Positions 24,961-35,400 are shown, numbered from the stretch's first letter. The stretch is DNA of 64,000 nucleotides from Caballeronia sordidicola (GCF_000729995.1 NZ_JNFG01000001.1:62001-126000), one strand, 5' to 3'. Translations and numbers: made by a program. The notes: generated by a model not told the origin, from the sequence alone.

Positions 24961-25845
24961 ATGCAAGCACTGATGCGAGCCGTGAATCAAGCTTTGAGAA
25001 CCGTTTTGAACCCTGTCCGTCAACTGGTCCGACTATCGTCGAACACGTCTGTCAAGGTCATGGCGCTGGCTGCGAGTGCCGTCATTGTTGCGGGCTGTCA
25101 TGGTTTGCCCGAGAAAACCGACGAAACGGCAACGTGGAATAACGGCAAATTATACTCGGAGGCGCAGGATGCGCTGACCGGCGGTGACTTCGGTAAATGT
25201 GCGAAGTATTTCGAGAACCTTGAAGGTCGCGACCCGTTCGGTCATTTTGCGCAACAAGCGCAGATCAATGTGGCCTACTGCAACTGGAAGGACAGTGAAA
25301 CCGCTTCCGCAGATTCGGCCATCGACCGGTTCATCAAGCTGCACCCGGATCACCCGGACATTGCCTACGCGTACTACCTGAAAGGCATGATCCACTTCAA
25401 CGACGATCTTGGTCTGTTCGGCCGCTTCTCCGGCCAGGACATGAGCGAGCGCGATCCTGTCTCGCTGCGCGAATCGTACGACGCATTCAAGGTCGTGGTC
25501 GACAAATATCCGCAAAGCAAGTATGCCCCCGATGCCGCGCAACGCATGCGCTACATTGTGAACGCGCTGGCTTCGCACGAGGTGCACGCAGCAGATTATT
25601 ACTATCGGCGTGGCGCTTATGTGGCGGCCATCAACCGTGCGCAGCTCGCGATCCGTGAATACCGGAACGCGCCTGCAACGGAAGACGCGTTGCATATCAT
25701 GATGCTGTCGTACGGCAAGCTTGATCAGCCACAACTGGAAGGTGATACGAAGCGCGTGCTGGCCGCTACGTTCCCTGACAGCCCGTACGTCACCGGCAAG
25801 TCGCGCCCGGGTAAGGAAAATAAATCGTGGTGGCAAATCTGGTAA
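24961..25845 (+). CDS. bamD: outer membrane assembly lipoprotein BamD (ComL)
   Basis: Essential lipoprotein of the BAM complex that inserts beta-barrel proteins into the outer membrane. 294 residues. The lipobox VAGC puts the lipidated cysteine at residue 46, after an unusually long n-region; a shorter start at the ATG at 25060 would give a 13-residue signal, so the start is uncertain. The mature part is a string of TPR helices (for example [27 protein letters not shown] cut by short loops, then [16 protein letters not shown]). Divergent from rluD. An intrinsic terminator ends the unit. bamB of the same complex is at 45038-46177. Confidence 0.94.
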   Translation: MQALMRAVNQALRTVLNPVRQLVRLSSNTSVKVMALAASAVIVAGCHGLPEKTDETATWNNGKLYSEAQDALTGGDFGKCAKYFENLEGRDPFGHFAQQAQINVAYCNWKDSETASADSAIDRFIKLHPDHPDIAYAYYLKGMIHFNDDLGLFGRFSGQDMSERDPVSLRESYDAFKVVVDKYPQSKYAPDAAQRMRYIVNALASHEVHAADYYYRRGAYVAAINRAQLAIREYRNAPATEDALHIMMLSYGKLDQPQLEGDTKRVLAATFPDSPYVTGKSRPGKENKSWWQIW

Positions 25846-25915
25846 GCGGTTTTTCACGCTGACCATTGCGACGAAACACCCGTTGGAAACCATCAAGCAA
25901 TTCGGTTAAGTCTAT

Positions 25916-25952
25916 AAAAATGCCGCGCTCATTCGGAGCGCGGCATTTTTTT
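25916..25952 (+). terminator. intrinsic terminator of bamD
   Basis: TGCCGCGCTC/GAGCGCGGCA forms a 10-bp stem (15 with flanking A/T) around the loop ATTCG, followed by seven T. Confidence 0.9.
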
Positions 25953-26160
25953 CGGACTCCATTCTCGCAGGCCAGGCCGGGTTCCAGTCGTGCCAATTTC
26001 CCCCTCAAAGAGATGCCGCATTGAGCTTCATGATGTGAAGGGGAAGTGTGCTCGACCGGCAATTACACTCGGGTGACCGCGGGACATTACACACTGTTTG
26101 CGGGTGCGACCGAAACCTCTGTCATGTCCCGTTACACAAACAAGGAAAAATGTCCGCGGA

Positions 26161-26178
26161 ATTCATACAATTATGAAT
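26161..26178. repeat. AT-rich inverted repeat upstream of secreted-protein gene
   Basis: ATTCATA, CAAT, TATGAAT: perfect 7-bp arms, 91 bp before the ATG at 26269. It may be an operator; no binding protein is suggested by its sequence. Confidence 0.35.
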
Positions 26179-26268
26179 AGCCGGTCCTGATTCGGGACAG
26201 CCTGCCCTGTGCAAGATCCGGCCAGGCGAATCAAATCTGAAATTGCACGGACAGTTGAGGTGATCATC

Positions 26269-26673
26269 ATGAACGGGCGTAGAGCGTGCCAGCTATTGCT
26301 GGTGTTGGCGGCCCTGGGCGCAAGCGGCGCAGCCACGGCCGGGGGCTACTATCACGGTGGTTGCTGCGGCGGCGGATCAGTCGGGATCTATTTTGGCCCG
26401 GGGTTCGTCGGTGGCTACCCGTACCCCTACTACTCAGGATATTACCCAGGTTACTACCCGGGCTACTACCCTTATGGGCCTGTGCCGGTCGGTGACCCCG
26501 CATTGCCGGCGCAGTATGTCGAGCAAGGGCAAACGGAAACAGCCGGCGGCGGTGGCGGCGCATCGCAAACGGGCTACTGGTATTACTGCGGGAGGCCTGA
26601 AGGTTATTACCCGTACGTCAAGAACTGCCCCGCAGGTTGGCAGAAGGTGCCGGCCCAACCGCCCGGCAGCTGA
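26269..26673 (+). CDS. small Tyr/Pro/Gly-rich secreted protein
   Basis: 134-residue protein of unknown function. A clear signal peptide (LLLVLAALGASGAATA) is followed by a Gly-rich start and a tandem YYPG/YYPG stretch (about 55-72). The C-terminal motif is YWYYCGRPEGYYPYV...CPAGWQKV with two cysteines. This ending recurs in many small exported proteobacterial proteins and lipoproteins, so it may be a cell-surface or periplasmic module; no activity is known to me. The start is the ATG at 26269, with GAGGTG upstream; an in-frame ATG at 26209 would hide the signal peptide. Confidence 0.78.
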   Translation: MNGRRACQLLLVLAALGASGAATAGGYYHGGCCGGGSVGIYFGPGFVGGYPYPYYSGYYPGYYPGYYPYGPVPVGDPALPAQYVEQGQTETAGGGGGASQTGYWYYCGRPEGYYPYVKNCPAGWQKVPAQPPGS

Positions 26674-26691
26674 TCGCGCAGCGCAGCGTGC

Positions 26692-29022
26692 TCATTCGTC
26701 TTCCTGATCCACCACCGCTTGCCGGTCGGAGAAGAAAGCGCGCACCACTTCCAGTTCACGCGTGCGCGTGAACGGCGGCAGGCTTTGCCAGATGCGCCGG
26801 CCGTAGGGTTTATCGACGAGACGGGTATCGCAGATCATCAGCACGCCACGATCCGTTTCCGCGCGTATCAACCGGCCCGCGCCCTGCTTGAGCGTAATCA
26901 CCGCCTGCGGCAACTGATGCACGGCGAACGGGCTCAAGCCCTTCTTGGTCAACGCATCCAGTCTTGCCGATAACACCGGGTCATCGGGCGGCGCAAACGG
27001 CAACTTGTCGATCACCACCAGCGACAGCGCATCACCCCGCACGTCCACGCCTTCCCAGAAGCTCTGGCTGCCCACGAGTATCGCGTTGCCATGGGAACGG
27101 AAACGGTCGAGCAACTCGGTGCGGCTGGCATCGCCCTGTACCAGCAACGGATAATCCCAGCCGCGCTGCTCGATCGTGTCACGCAGTCGCATCGCAATCC
27201 GATCCACCGCGCGCAACGTCGTGCAAAGGAAAAACACGCCGCCCTTCGATGCCTCGATCACAGGCAGCGCGCCATCGAACACGGCGTCGGTGAAATTCGG
27301 CGACGACGGTTGCGGCAAGTTACGCGGCACGTACAACAAGCCTTGCGTCGGGTAATCGAAGGGACTGGGCAGCGTCATTGAACGACGCGCGTTCAGGCCC
27401 ATTTGCGCCGCGTAATGCGTGAAATCCCCCCGCACCGACAAGGTTGCCGATGTGAAGATCCACGCCCGCGGCACACCGGCGCGCTGCTTCGAGAAAATCG
27501 GCGCGACGGAAAGCGGCGTCTCGTGTAACTGCACCGTATGCGAAAACACTTCTATCCAACGGACCATCTCGTTGGGATCGGCTTTCGCCGCCGCTTCAGT
27601 TTCCTGCGCTACCGCCTTTTCGACAGAGGTCGGCGGCGCCGTCCAGCCACCCAGCAAGCCCTGCAATTCGCGCGCACGGCGCAACAGCACCCCAAGTGAC
27701 TCGGCCCGCTCAGCGTGCTCGCCAAGCGCCTTGGTGAGTGCGTCGAGATGCTCTTCAAGCGTATCAAGCGCGTCGAATAGCGGATGGTCGTCGGCAAGCT
27801 GACCAAGCGACATACGCACCGATTCTTCTTTAAATGCCAGCCGCACGTCGCGCGCCGCACGTTCCAGTGCAGCGCCGAGTTTCGTCCAGTCCGAGAAATC
27901 GCGGGCGTGGCTCAAACCTTCTGCTACAGCGTCGCGAGCCAGTTCGAGAAACTGCGTGGTGGATACCGTTTCACCGAAAAACAGCGTCGCGGTTTCGGGC
28001 AACTGATGCGCTTCGTCGAAGATGACGGTGTTCGCCGTCGGCAGCAACTCGGCCATGCCGGTGTCGCGCAACATGACATCGGCGAAAAACAGGTGGTGAT
28101 TCACCACGACGATATCCGCCTGCTGCGCCTCGCGCCGCGCCTGCATCACGAAACACTCTTTGTACTGTGGGCATTCCTGCCCGAGGCAGTTGTCACGTGT
28201 GGACGTGACCATCGGCCAGACGGGCGAATTCTCGGGCACGCTCGCGAGTTCGGCTTTGTCGCCGGTGCGCGTGATCTTGGCGAAACGGATGATTTCCTGC
28301 AGATGCGACGTGTCCTGACGCGTGGGCAAACGGCCGCTGTCGGCCGTGCGCTGCAGGTAGTAGTGACACAGGTAATTCGCGCGCCCTTTGAGCATGGCGA
28401 CCGATACCGGCACGGCGAGCGCGTCGCGCACGGTAGGAATGTCGCGCTGGAATAGCTGGTCCTGCAAGTGCTTCGTGCCGGTCGAGACGATCACCTTGCC
28501 GCCCCACAGCATGGCCGGCACGAGATACGCGAAGGTCTTGCCCGTCCCCGTACCCGCTTCCACGATCAGCGTGTTCTCGCCGCCGTCGATTCCCGTCGAT
28601 ACCATCGCCACACCCAGCTCGTCCGTACCTTCCTCATGAACGACAGGCGCATCCGATGGCCCGAGCTTGCGCGCGGGACGGCGTTGCGTGTCGAACATCG
28701 CGGGTTCCGGCATGGCACGCCCGGACGCCTCCATGGCAGCCGCAACGGCGCGCGCCATGTCGACTTGAGAAGCGCGCGAGCGATAACCATCGATTTGCCG
28801 CGCCAGCAGACCCTCTGCGGCAAAAATCGCATCGAGTTCAGTGCGGCGCTTCGGTGCCAGCGTGAGCGAAAGCGTGGTGTCGGCGACACCCGCCTTCGCG
28901 GCCGGCTTCAGCACGGCTTCCGCGTTTTCTGTGGGGGCATTGTCGGGCGAATTCAAAGGGACGTTCCTGCTTGTGTTCCGGCTTATGTTCCGGCTTGTGG
29001 CCCGATCTATGACTCGGGTCAT
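26692..29022 (-). CDS. dinG: ATP-dependent helicase, DinG/XPD family (superfamily 2, Fe-S)
   Basis: 776-residue 5'-3' DNA helicase. Motifs in order: the Q-like region SQVDMARAV, Walker A GTGTGKT, four cysteines typical of the Fe-S domain (LCHYY, DNCLGQECPQYKECF), the DEAH box, and motif VI in QGAGRLIRAETDRG near the C-terminus. Family members unwind R-loops and G-quadruplexes during repair and replication. It is of the YoaA/DinG-like branch, so the symbol is approximate. The start is uncertain: ATG 29022 or TTG 29034 both fall inside a 12-bp repeat array, and neither has a clear ribosome site. The first 25 residues contain SRNI-SRNT-SRNV repeats. Confidence 0.87.
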   Translation of the reverse strand: MTRVIDRATSRNISRNTSRNVPLNSPDNAPTENAEAVLKPAAKAGVADTTLSLTLAPKRRTELDAIFAAEGLLARQIDGYRSRASQVDMARAVAAAMEASGRAMPEPAMFDTQRRPARKLGPSDAPVVHEEGTDELGVAMVSTGIDGGENTLIVEAGTGTGKTFAYLVPAMLWGGKVIVSTGTKHLQDQLFQRDIPTVRDALAVPVSVAMLKGRANYLCHYYLQRTADSGRLPTRQDTSHLQEIIRFAKITRTGDKAELASVPENSPVWPMVTSTRDNCLGQECPQYKECFVMQARREAQQADIVVVNHHLFFADVMLRDTGMAELLPTANTVIFDEAHQLPETATLFFGETVSTTQFLELARDAVAEGLSHARDFSDWTKLGAALERAARDVRLAFKEESVRMSLGQLADDHPLFDALDTLEEHLDALTKALGEHAERAESLGVLLRRARELQGLLGGWTAPPTSVEKAVAQETEAAAKADPNEMVRWIEVFSHTVQLHETPLSVAPIFSKQRAGVPRAWIFTSATLSVRGDFTHYAAQMGLNARRSMTLPSPFDYPTQGLLYVPRNLPQPSSPNFTDAVFDGALPVIEASKGGVFFLCTTLRAVDRIAMRLRDTIEQRGWDYPLLVQGDASRTELLDRFRSHGNAILVGSQSFWEGVDVRGDALSLVVIDKLPFAPPDDPVLSARLDALTKKGLSPFAVHQLPQAVITLKQGAGRLIRAETDRGVLMICDTRLVDKPYGRRIWQSLPPFTRTRELEVVRAFFSDRQAVVDQEDE

Positions 29023-29034
29023 GACTTGGGTCAA
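28963..29034. repeat. degenerate 12-bp repeat array at the helicase gene start
   Basis: Six 12-bp units (28963, 28975, 28987, 28999, 29011, 29023). The first three are nearly identical (GTTCCGGCTTGT type) and the last three are diverged. On the coding strand they translate as four-residue repeats, so length changes keep the reading frame. Confidence 0.6.
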
Positions 29035-29133
29035 TAAGCGAGACTTGTTCTACCCTTGCCAACGAGGCGTCAAGGGCGGCTGGCGTAAAGTTTTTCCGGG
29101 CCGCGCGTGCATCGAATGTGCATCATGTGCACG

Positions 29134-29361
29134 TCAAGGATTCAAGCGCATGTCCGGTTCCAACTGCAATTGCAGCAGGATGATTGTGTCCTTGACCTTG
29201 AGCTTGCGCTTCTTGAGGCGCCTGATCTCGAGGTCGTTGATGCCGGGAACCTCAGCCATCTTGCCGATAAGACAATCCAGGCCGTGATGCTCCGCTTCCA
29301 GCTGCCCGATCCGTTCCCGGATCGTGCCTGTGTCGACTGCTGCTGCAGGATATGCATGCAT
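29134..29361 (-). CDS. YdcH/DUF465-family small protein
   Basis: 75-residue predominantly helical protein. The family core is plain: RIGQLEAEHHGLDCLIGKM, then INDLEIRRLKKRKLKVKDTI. Members are short coiled-coil-like proteins of unknown function found next to diverse genes in proteobacteria. It stands alone between the helicase and a secreted glutamine-rich protein, all on the minus strand with spacings of 75-112 bp. Confidence 0.85.
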   Translation of the reverse strand: MHAYPAAAVDTGTIRERIGQLEAEHHGLDCLIGKMAEVPGINDLEIRRLKKRKLKVKDTIILLQLQLEPDMRLNP

Positions 29362-29436
29362 ATTCGCCTCCCCTGGTCGCGGCGGACCGCTTCAGATTGC
29401 CGGCGGCATCGCCCGAGGTTGCTGTACGGCCCCGGC

Positions 29437-30375
29437 TTACTTGGATTGCTGCTGTTGTTGCTGCTGCTGTTGCTTGAGTTCTGCCTGATGCGCCTGGTCT
29501 GCCGCGTCCTGCTGTGCACGCTGTTGCTGCTTGGCGGCCGCTTCCTTCTGCCGGGACTGGACTTCCGTCTGATGCTCGGCAGCGTCACGTTGCTTGGCCG
29601 CAAAGCGCTCCGCCTTGTCCTCGCGGTCTTTTGCGTCCTGCACACCGCGCGCGGCGGCATCGGCCAGTTTTTTCTGGTAATCCGCCTGCTTGCGATCGTA
29701 ATCGGCCTGGTTCGCCGCACGCTGCGGCGCTTCCGCGTTTCGCTGCGCCGCCGACAACTCGTTCTGGCGCTGCTTCTCTGCAAACGATTCTTCGCTCGCC
29801 TTCTCGGTCGCCGCGCGCTGCGGCGCCTCGGACACGTACTGCGCGCGTTTGATCGCCGTTTGCTGGTCACGCTGCTGCGCGTGTTGCAGACGCTGTTCGT
29901 CGTCGAGCGCCAGTTGTTCCTTGCGAATTTGCTGAGCTACCGCACGCTTGGCGTCACGCGCTTTGTCCAGGCAGTGATTGACGAAGAAATCGCTGTAGCA
30001 ATCGTGCTGCTTGACCCCATAGCGATAGTTGTTCTCCGCGCTGCGAACGTCCAACGCCTTTTGTCGAGCGGAGAAACCATTTGGATCGGCAGTGTCTTGC
30101 GCTTCGCCGGCATCGATTGCACCATTTGCGCCGATCTGACCCGACGCCCGGCTTGCCGGCACGCCCGATGCCGCTTGCGCAGCAGTGCCTTGCGCGCCGC
30201 TTTCATCGAGCGGCGTTTGCGTGACCGAGGTACCCGGATTGATGGGCTTAGGTGTCTGCGCCATTGCAGCCGTGCCGACACCCGCGCAAGCTAGCGCGAA
30301 CAATAATGCCGCAACGGGCCGCGCGAACTGCAAGGCCTGCCGCGACAATCCAGCCAGCGGAACGACCGACAGCAC
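29437..30375 (-). CDS. secreted Gln/Ala-rich coiled-coil protein of unknown function
   Basis: About 312 residues; the start is uncertain. A signal peptide FARPVAALLFALACAGVGTAAMA precedes AQTPKP. No ATG precedes it, so a GTG at 30375 (or a TTG just after) is assumed; the ATG at 30264 would fall at the cleavage site. The conserved-looking core (about 85-135) has ENNYRYGVKQHDCYSDFFVNHCLDKARDAKR, split by two cysteines. The rest is a long charged helix rich in Ala, Gln, Arg and Glu with repeated EAPQRAA segments, ending in nine glutamines. It may be a periplasmic or envelope coiled coil. I do not recognise a function. Confidence 0.65.
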   Translation of the reverse strand: MLSVVPLAGLSRQALQFARPVAALLFALACAGVGTAAMAQTPKPINPGTSVTQTPLDESGAQGTAAQAASGVPASRASGQIGANGAIDAGEAQDTADPNGFSARQKALDVRSAENNYRYGVKQHDCYSDFFVNHCLDKARDAKRAVAQQIRKEQLALDDEQRLQHAQQRDQQTAIKRAQYVSEAPQRAATEKASEESFAEKQRQNELSAAQRNAEAPQRAANQADYDRKQADYQKKLADAAARGVQDAKDREDKAERFAAKQRDAAEHQTEVQSRQKEAAAKQQQRAQQDAADQAHQAELKQQQQQQQQQSK

Positions 30376-30729
30376 GGCTGGTCGCGCGATGGCAACACCG
30401 CCGCCCGATGCGGCCTGACCGGTCGAGGCGAACGAATCGACTGGAGCAGTCGGCAAAGCGGGCGAAAGGCGGGAAGTCGGCAACGTGATAGCCAGCGTGA
30501 AGGACAAGAAAACGGACAAGGAGACTAACAATGGCGTGAAAAAGCATCTTCTACGATGCCGAAATTCTATCACCGCGCGCCGGGGCCCTCCGGCATTTAT
30601 GGCAAAATGCCCCGCTTCACCAACCCGGCAAACGTGTTCGCGCGGCTTACAGTGAAATGCGAGTGAAATTCGAGTGAAGCGCACGGTACGAAAAGCCCTT
30701 GATGAGCCAGCAGGCTGACGCAGACCCCC
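30376..30729. other. divergent intergenic region before tex, 354 bp
   Basis: It separates the secreted coiled-coil gene (minus) from tex (plus), so it should hold both promoters; part may encode the start of the minus gene if a more upstream start is used. A perfect 7-bp inverted repeat GGCATTT/AAATGCC with a 6-base loop lies at 30592-30611. No RNA gene recognised. Confidence 0.45.
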
Positions 30730-33087
30730 ATGACGGAAACCGTAGCACTCAAGATTGTCCAGCGCATCGCCTCCGAGTTGAATGTGCAGCCGCGGCAGGT
30801 CGCCGCGACCGTGCAGCTTCTCGATGAAGGCGCAACAGTTCCGTTTATCGCCCGATATAGAAAGGAAATCACGGGCAATCTCGACGACACGCAATTGCGC
30901 AATCTCGAGGAACGGCTCATCTATATTCGCGAGCTGGAAGACCGGCGCGCGACGATTGTCCAGAGCATCGAAGAGCAGGGCAAGCTCACGCCCGAGCTGC
31001 GCGCAGCCGTCGAAGGCGCCGACAGCAAACAGGTGCTTGAAGACCTGTATCTCCCTTACAAACCGAAGCGCCGCACACGTGCGCAGATCGCCCGTGAAGC
31101 CGGCCTGCAGCCGCTCGCGGATGCCCTCCTCGCCGATCCGACGCTCGATCCGCAAACGCAAGCCGCGCATTACATCGACGCCGAAAAAGGAGTCGCCGAT
31201 ATCAAGGCCGCGCTCGATGGCGCCCGCGACATCCTCTCGGAGCAGTTCGGCGAAACGGCGGAAATTCTGGGTAAGGTTCGCGATTACCTGTTCAAGCAAG
31301 GCAGCGTGATTTCGACCGTCGTGCTGGGCAAAGAAACCGAGGAAGGCGAGAAATTCCGCGACTACTACGACTACTCGGAAACCATCCGTACGGTCCCGTC
31401 GCACCGGGCGTTAGCTCTTTTTCGCGGGCGCAATGCCGGCGTATTGATGGTCAAACTGGGCCTGGGCGAAGAGCTCGACGCACAAGTGCCGCATCCTGGC
31501 GAAGCGCTGATCGCTCGCCACGTGGGTATCGCGAATCAGGGCCGGCCAGCCGATAAATGGCTCTCGGACGTGTGCCGCTGGTGCTGGCGCGTGAAGGTGC
31601 AACCGAATATCGAAAATGACCTGCTGACGAATTTGCGCGAAGAAGCCGAAGCCGAGGCCATTCGGGTATTTGCACGCAACCTGAAGGACCTTTTGCTCGC
31701 CGCTCCGGCAGGTCCGAAAGCCGTGATCGGCCTCGATCCCGGCATGCGTACCGGTGTAAAAGTGGCCGTGGTCGATCGCACCGGCAAGCTGCTCGCCACC
31801 GATGTGATCTATCCGCACGAACCACGTCGCGACTGGGACGGTTCGCTCGCCAAGCTCGCGCGGATCGCCGCGCAGACGCAGGCCGAGTTGATCAGTATTG
31901 GCAATGGCACGGCGTCGCGCGAGACCGACAAGCTCGCGAGCGAATTGATCGCGAAACATCCGGAACTGAAGCTGCAGAAGATCGTGGTGTCCGAAGCCGG
32001 AGCATCGATTTATTCGGCGTCCGAACTGGCATCGAAGGAATTTCCTGATCTCGATGTCACGCTGCGTGGGGCAGTATCCATCGCGCGGCGGCTGCAGGAT
32101 CCGCTCGCGGAACTCGTCAAGATCGATCCGAAAGCGATCGGTGTGGGCCAGTATCAGCACGACGTCAATCAACGCGATCTCGCGCGGTCGCTCGACGCAG
32201 TGGTGGAAGATTGCGTGAACGCGGTCGGCGTGGACGCGAACACCGCATCGGTTGCGCTGCTTGCACGCGTGTCGGGATTGAACGCTACATTGGCGCGCAA
32301 TATCGTCGATTTCCGTGATGCCAACGGCCCGTTTGCATCACGTGATCAATTGAAGAAAGTGCCCCGTCTCGGCGATAAAACCTTCGAGCAAGCCGCCGGA
32401 TTCCTGCGCATCAACAACGGTGTGAATCCGCTGGACCGCTCGTCGGTGCACCCGGAAGCGTATCCGGTCGTCGAACGTATCCTGGCGAAGATCAAGAAGC
32501 ACGCCGCCGATGTCATGGGCAAGCGCGAAGCGTTGGCGGGCCTCTCGCCGGCCGAATTCGTAGATGAACGGTTCGGTCTGCCGACTGTGCGCGACATCCT
32601 CGCTGAACTCGAAAAGCCGGGCCGCGATCCGCGTCCGGAGTTCAAGACGGCCACGTTCCGCGATGGCGTCGAGAAGCTCTCCGACCTCACGCCGGGCATG
32701 ATCCTGGAAGGCGTGGTCACGAATGTGGCGGCGTTTGGTGCGTTCGTGGATATCGGCGTGCATCAGGATGGACTGGTGCATGTATCGGCGATGTCGACGA
32801 AGTTCATCAAGGACCCGCACGAGGTCGTGAAAGCGGGTCAGGTGGTGAAAGTGAAAGTGGTGGAGACGGACGTGAAGCGCCAGCGGATCGCGCTGACCAT
32901 GCGTCTGGACGATGACTTCGCCGCTGACGGCGCGGCACCACAACAACAGCAACGCGGCGCGCAAGACCGCCGTGGTGGCTCGGGCGGCGGCGGCAGTGCC
33001 CGCGATGTCCGGGGTAATAGCGGCGGCAAGCGTGAACCGGAGGCGGGCAGCGCGATGGCGGCGGCGTTTGCCAAGCTGAAGAAGTAA
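30730..33087 (+). CDS. tex: RNA-binding transcriptional accessory protein Tex
   Basis: 785-residue conserved nucleic-acid-binding protein. In order: N-terminal helical Tex domain ([34 protein letters not shown] near the start), a YqgF/RNase H-like domain ([17 protein letters not shown] near residue 335), helix-hairpin-helix repeats (about 500-560), and an S1 RNA-binding domain (about 650-720: [21 protein letters not shown]). The tail is Gly/Arg/Gln-rich. Tex is implicated in transcription and stress tolerance in several bacteria. A bidirectional terminator follows. Confidence 0.96.
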   Translation: MTETVALKIVQRIASELNVQPRQVAATVQLLDEGATVPFIARYRKEITGNLDDTQLRNLEERLIYIRELEDRRATIVQSIEEQGKLTPELRAAVEGADSKQVLEDLYLPYKPKRRTRAQIAREAGLQPLADALLADPTLDPQTQAAHYIDAEKGVADIKAALDGARDILSEQFGETAEILGKVRDYLFKQGSVISTVVLGKETEEGEKFRDYYDYSETIRTVPSHRALALFRGRNAGVLMVKLGLGEELDAQVPHPGEALIARHVGIANQGRPADKWLSDVCRWCWRVKVQPNIENDLLTNLREEAEAEAIRVFARNLKDLLLAAPAGPKAVIGLDPGMRTGVKVAVVDRTGKLLATDVIYPHEPRRDWDGSLAKLARIAAQTQAELISIGNGTASRETDKLASELIAKHPELKLQKIVVSEAGASIYSASELASKEFPDLDVTLRGAVSIARRLQDPLAELVKIDPKAIGVGQYQHDVNQRDLARSLDAVVEDCVNAVGVDANTASVALLARVSGLNATLARNIVDFRDANGPFASRDQLKKVPRLGDKTFEQAAGFLRINNGVNPLDRSSVHPEAYPVVERILAKIKKHAADVMGKREALAGLSPAEFVDERFGLPTVRDILAELEKPGRDPRPEFKTATFRDGVEKLSDLTPGMILEGVVTNVAAFGAFVDIGVHQDGLVHVSAMSTKFIKDPHEVVKAGQVVKVKVVETDVKRQRIALTMRLDDDFAADGAAPQQQQRGAQDRRGGSGGGGSARDVRGNSGGKREPEAGSAMAAAFAKLKK

Positions 33088-33113
33088 ACGAGCGATATGG
33101 CTCGATGAAAACG

Positions 33114-33144
33114 AAAACGGCCCGTCGCAAGAACGGGCCGTTTT
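33114..33144. terminator. bidirectional intrinsic terminator between tex and kup
   Basis: AAAACGGCCCGT and ACGGGCCGTTTT pair over 12 bp around a 7-base loop, with T-rich sequence on both outgoing sides; it lies between convergent tex and kup. Confidence 0.88.
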
Positions 33145-33214
33145 CCTTGTAGCTGCTGTAACTCATCAAATCGGGCAGCGTGTGCGTCATCCTCTCAGAC
33201 ACGCACACCCGCGG

Positions 33215-35107
33215 TCAAATCTCGATCTTCGTCCCCAACTCGACCACCCGGTTCGCGGGAATACTAAAGAAGTCGGTCGGCTTGGCGGCATTCTGATGCA
33301 TCCACGCAAACACCCGTTCGCGCCATACCGACATGCCCGGCAACTGCGTCGGCACCACCGTTTCCCGCGCCATGAAGAACGACGTATCCATGAGTTCGAA
33401 CGTCATGTCGTGGGTGCGCCCAATCTCGTTCAACACCGCCTTCACGTCGGGGGTTTCGTTGAACCCATACTGCGCTTTCACGAGAAAGAGCCCACCGCCC
33501 GCGTCCTTCACTTCCACACGCTTGTCGTCATCGACATAAGGCACATCGCGCGTAACAAAATTCAGAAAGATCGTCCGTTCATGCAGGACCTTGTTGTGCT
33601 TCAGGTTGTGCAACAGGCTAACGGGCACGAGCGTGTCATTACCGGTCAGATAGATTGCGGTGCCCGACACGCGATGCGGCGGGTGCGCGAGCAGTCCCTT
33701 CAGGAACGGCATCAACGGAATACCGTCGGCGGCGGTCCGGTCCTTCACGATCATGCGGCCCTTGAACCACGTCATCAGCAGGAAAAACAGCACGCCGCCA
33801 ATACCCAGCGGCAGCCAGCCGCCCTGCTCGATCTTGAGCAAGCTGGCGCCAAAGAACCCGACATCGACGATAAAAAACACGCTGATGATCGCGCCCACCA
33901 GAAACTTGTTCCAGCCCCACAGCTTGGTCATCACGACCGACGCGAGAATGGTCGTGACAAGCATGGTCGCGGTGACGGCAAGCCCGTATGCGGCCGCGAG
34001 ATTCTCGGAGCTTTTGAAGCCGATCACGATGCACAGGATCACGAACAGCAACAGCCAGTTCACGACCGGAATATAGATCTGCCCGATCGCCAGATCCGAC
34101 GTATGCAGGATCTTCATGCGTGGCACGTAGCCAAGCTGGATTGCCTGGCTCGTCAGCGAATACGCGCCCGAAATGACGGCCTGGGATGCAATCACTGTCG
34201 CTACAGTCGACAGGATCACCAGAGGCAAGAGCGCCCATTCAGGCGCCAGGAGAAAGAACGGACTTTCGGCGGCTTCCGGCGAGTGCATCAGCAACGCACC
34301 CTGGCCGAAATAATTGAGCACCAGCGACGGCATGACGAGCCCGTACCACGCGTAGCGAATGGGCTTGGCGCCGAAGTGCCCCATATCGGCGTACAGCGCT
34401 TCTGCACCGGTCAGCACCAGCACGACCGACCCGAGCACGATATACGCCTGCAGCACGTGGGCAGCCATGAACGAAAACGCGTAATACGGATTCAACGCGA
34501 TCAGCACGCGAGGCATTTGCACAATGTGATAAAGCCCAAGCACGGCCAGTGTCAGGAACCACAGCACCATGATCGGGCCGAAGAGCTTGCCGACCACCGA
34601 CGTACCGCGGCGCTGGATCCAGAACAGCAACACGAGAATGACGATGGTGATGGGGATCACCCCTTCAGCAAGCGCCGGCGAGACAATCTCCAGCCCTTCC
34701 ACTGCGGATATCACCGACATGGCCGGTGTTATCACAGCGTCGCCGTAAAACATGCATGCGCCGAAAATGCCGAGCATCATCAGCACGCCGGTTGCACGTC
34801 CAGACCCCTTCAATGTGCGTAACGCAAGCGTCATCAGCGCGAGAACGCCGCCTTCGCCGTTGTTGTCGGCGCGCATCACGAAGAGCACGTATTTGATGGA
34901 GACCACGATCATGATCGCCCAGAACAACAGCGAGATGACCCCGAGGATGGAGGCTTCGCTCAGTTCAATGCCGTGCGATTTGCTGAAGGCCTCTTTCAAC
35001 GCATACAGTGGGCTGGTGCCGATATCGCCGAACACTACGCCGATTGCGGCAAGTGCCAGGGCAGGTAGCGGCTGTTTGCGCTCGTGCGCGTGAGTCATTG
35101 TGTTCAT
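33215..35107 (-). CDS. kup: low-affinity potassium transporter Kup
   Basis: 630-residue inner-membrane K+/H+ symporter. About 12 membrane helices fill residues 15-450; the start [22 protein letters not shown] is diagnostic. The cytoplasmic C-terminal domain (about 460-630) includes [24 protein letters not shown]. The start is ATG 35107, with a second ATG three codons later. Single-gene unit, convergent with tex. Residue-level family match is very clear. Confidence 0.96.
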   Translation of the reverse strand: MNTMTHAHERKQPLPALALAAIGVVFGDIGTSPLYALKEAFSKSHGIELSEASILGVISLLFWAIMIVVSIKYVLFVMRADNNGEGGVLALMTLALRTLKGSGRATGVLMMLGIFGACMFYGDAVITPAMSVISAVEGLEIVSPALAEGVIPITIVILVLLFWIQRRGTSVVGKLFGPIMVLWFLTLAVLGLYHIVQMPRVLIALNPYYAFSFMAAHVLQAYIVLGSVVLVLTGAEALYADMGHFGAKPIRYAWYGLVMPSLVLNYFGQGALLMHSPEAAESPFFLLAPEWALLPLVILSTVATVIASQAVISGAYSLTSQAIQLGYVPRMKILHTSDLAIGQIYIPVVNWLLLFVILCIVIGFKSSENLAAAYGLAVTATMLVTTILASVVMTKLWGWNKFLVGAIISVFFIVDVGFFGASLLKIEQGGWLPLGIGGVLFFLLMTWFKGRMIVKDRTAADGIPLMPFLKGLLAHPPHRVSGTAIYLTGNDTLVPVSLLHNLKHNKVLHERTIFLNFVTRDVPYVDDDKRVEVKDAGGGLFLVKAQYGFNETPDVKAVLNEIGRTHDMTFELMDTSFFMARETVVPTQLPGMSVWRERVFAWMHQNAAKPTDFFSIPANRVVELGTKIEI

Positions 35108-35280
35108 AAACGCGGGAAGCCGTCCGAAGCGGAAAAAACGAACGCCATTCTAACGTTGCGTGCGGCGCCCGACCGGCCTGTTGTGATACTGCTACGACCG
35201 GAGCGAGACGGCAGTTTAGCATTGCGGCAAGACCGCGAAGGTGCATGTAAGGTGCTTTCCGGCTTTAACCGGCGATAAGC

Positions 35281-35328
35281 AAAAAAACGCCGTTCAATCG
35301 CACCGGATAGGCGAATTGAACGGCGTTT
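35281..35328 (-). terminator. intrinsic terminator after the phosphoribosyltransferase gene
   Basis: Arms AAACGCCGTTCAAT and ATTGAACGGCGTTT form a 14-bp stem with a 16-base loop; on the minus strand it is followed by T-rich sequence. It lies 73 bp after the stop at 35401 and could also stop plus-strand transcription. Confidence 0.85.
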
Positions 35329-35400
35329 CGTTTCAGTTTGGTTCTAGTGCGTGACTACTTGCGGCTCACGCGCCCGACTTGAACACGCTCAGGATTTGAA

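Larger units (their letters stand above)
25846..26268. other. bamD downstream region, 423 bp
   Basis: No gene apparent. It contains the bamD terminator, then AT-richer DNA leading to the secreted-protein gene at 26269. A 7-bp inverted repeat ATTCATA/TATGAAT with a 4-base loop is at 26161-26178, followed by the short dyad GTCC...GGAC near 26184-26198; these may be regulatory sites of that gene. Confidence 0.5.

Noticed and set aside
28963..29034. 12-bp repeats considered as a CRISPR-like array
   Set aside because: Units are contiguous with no spacers, too short, and in frame with a coding region.
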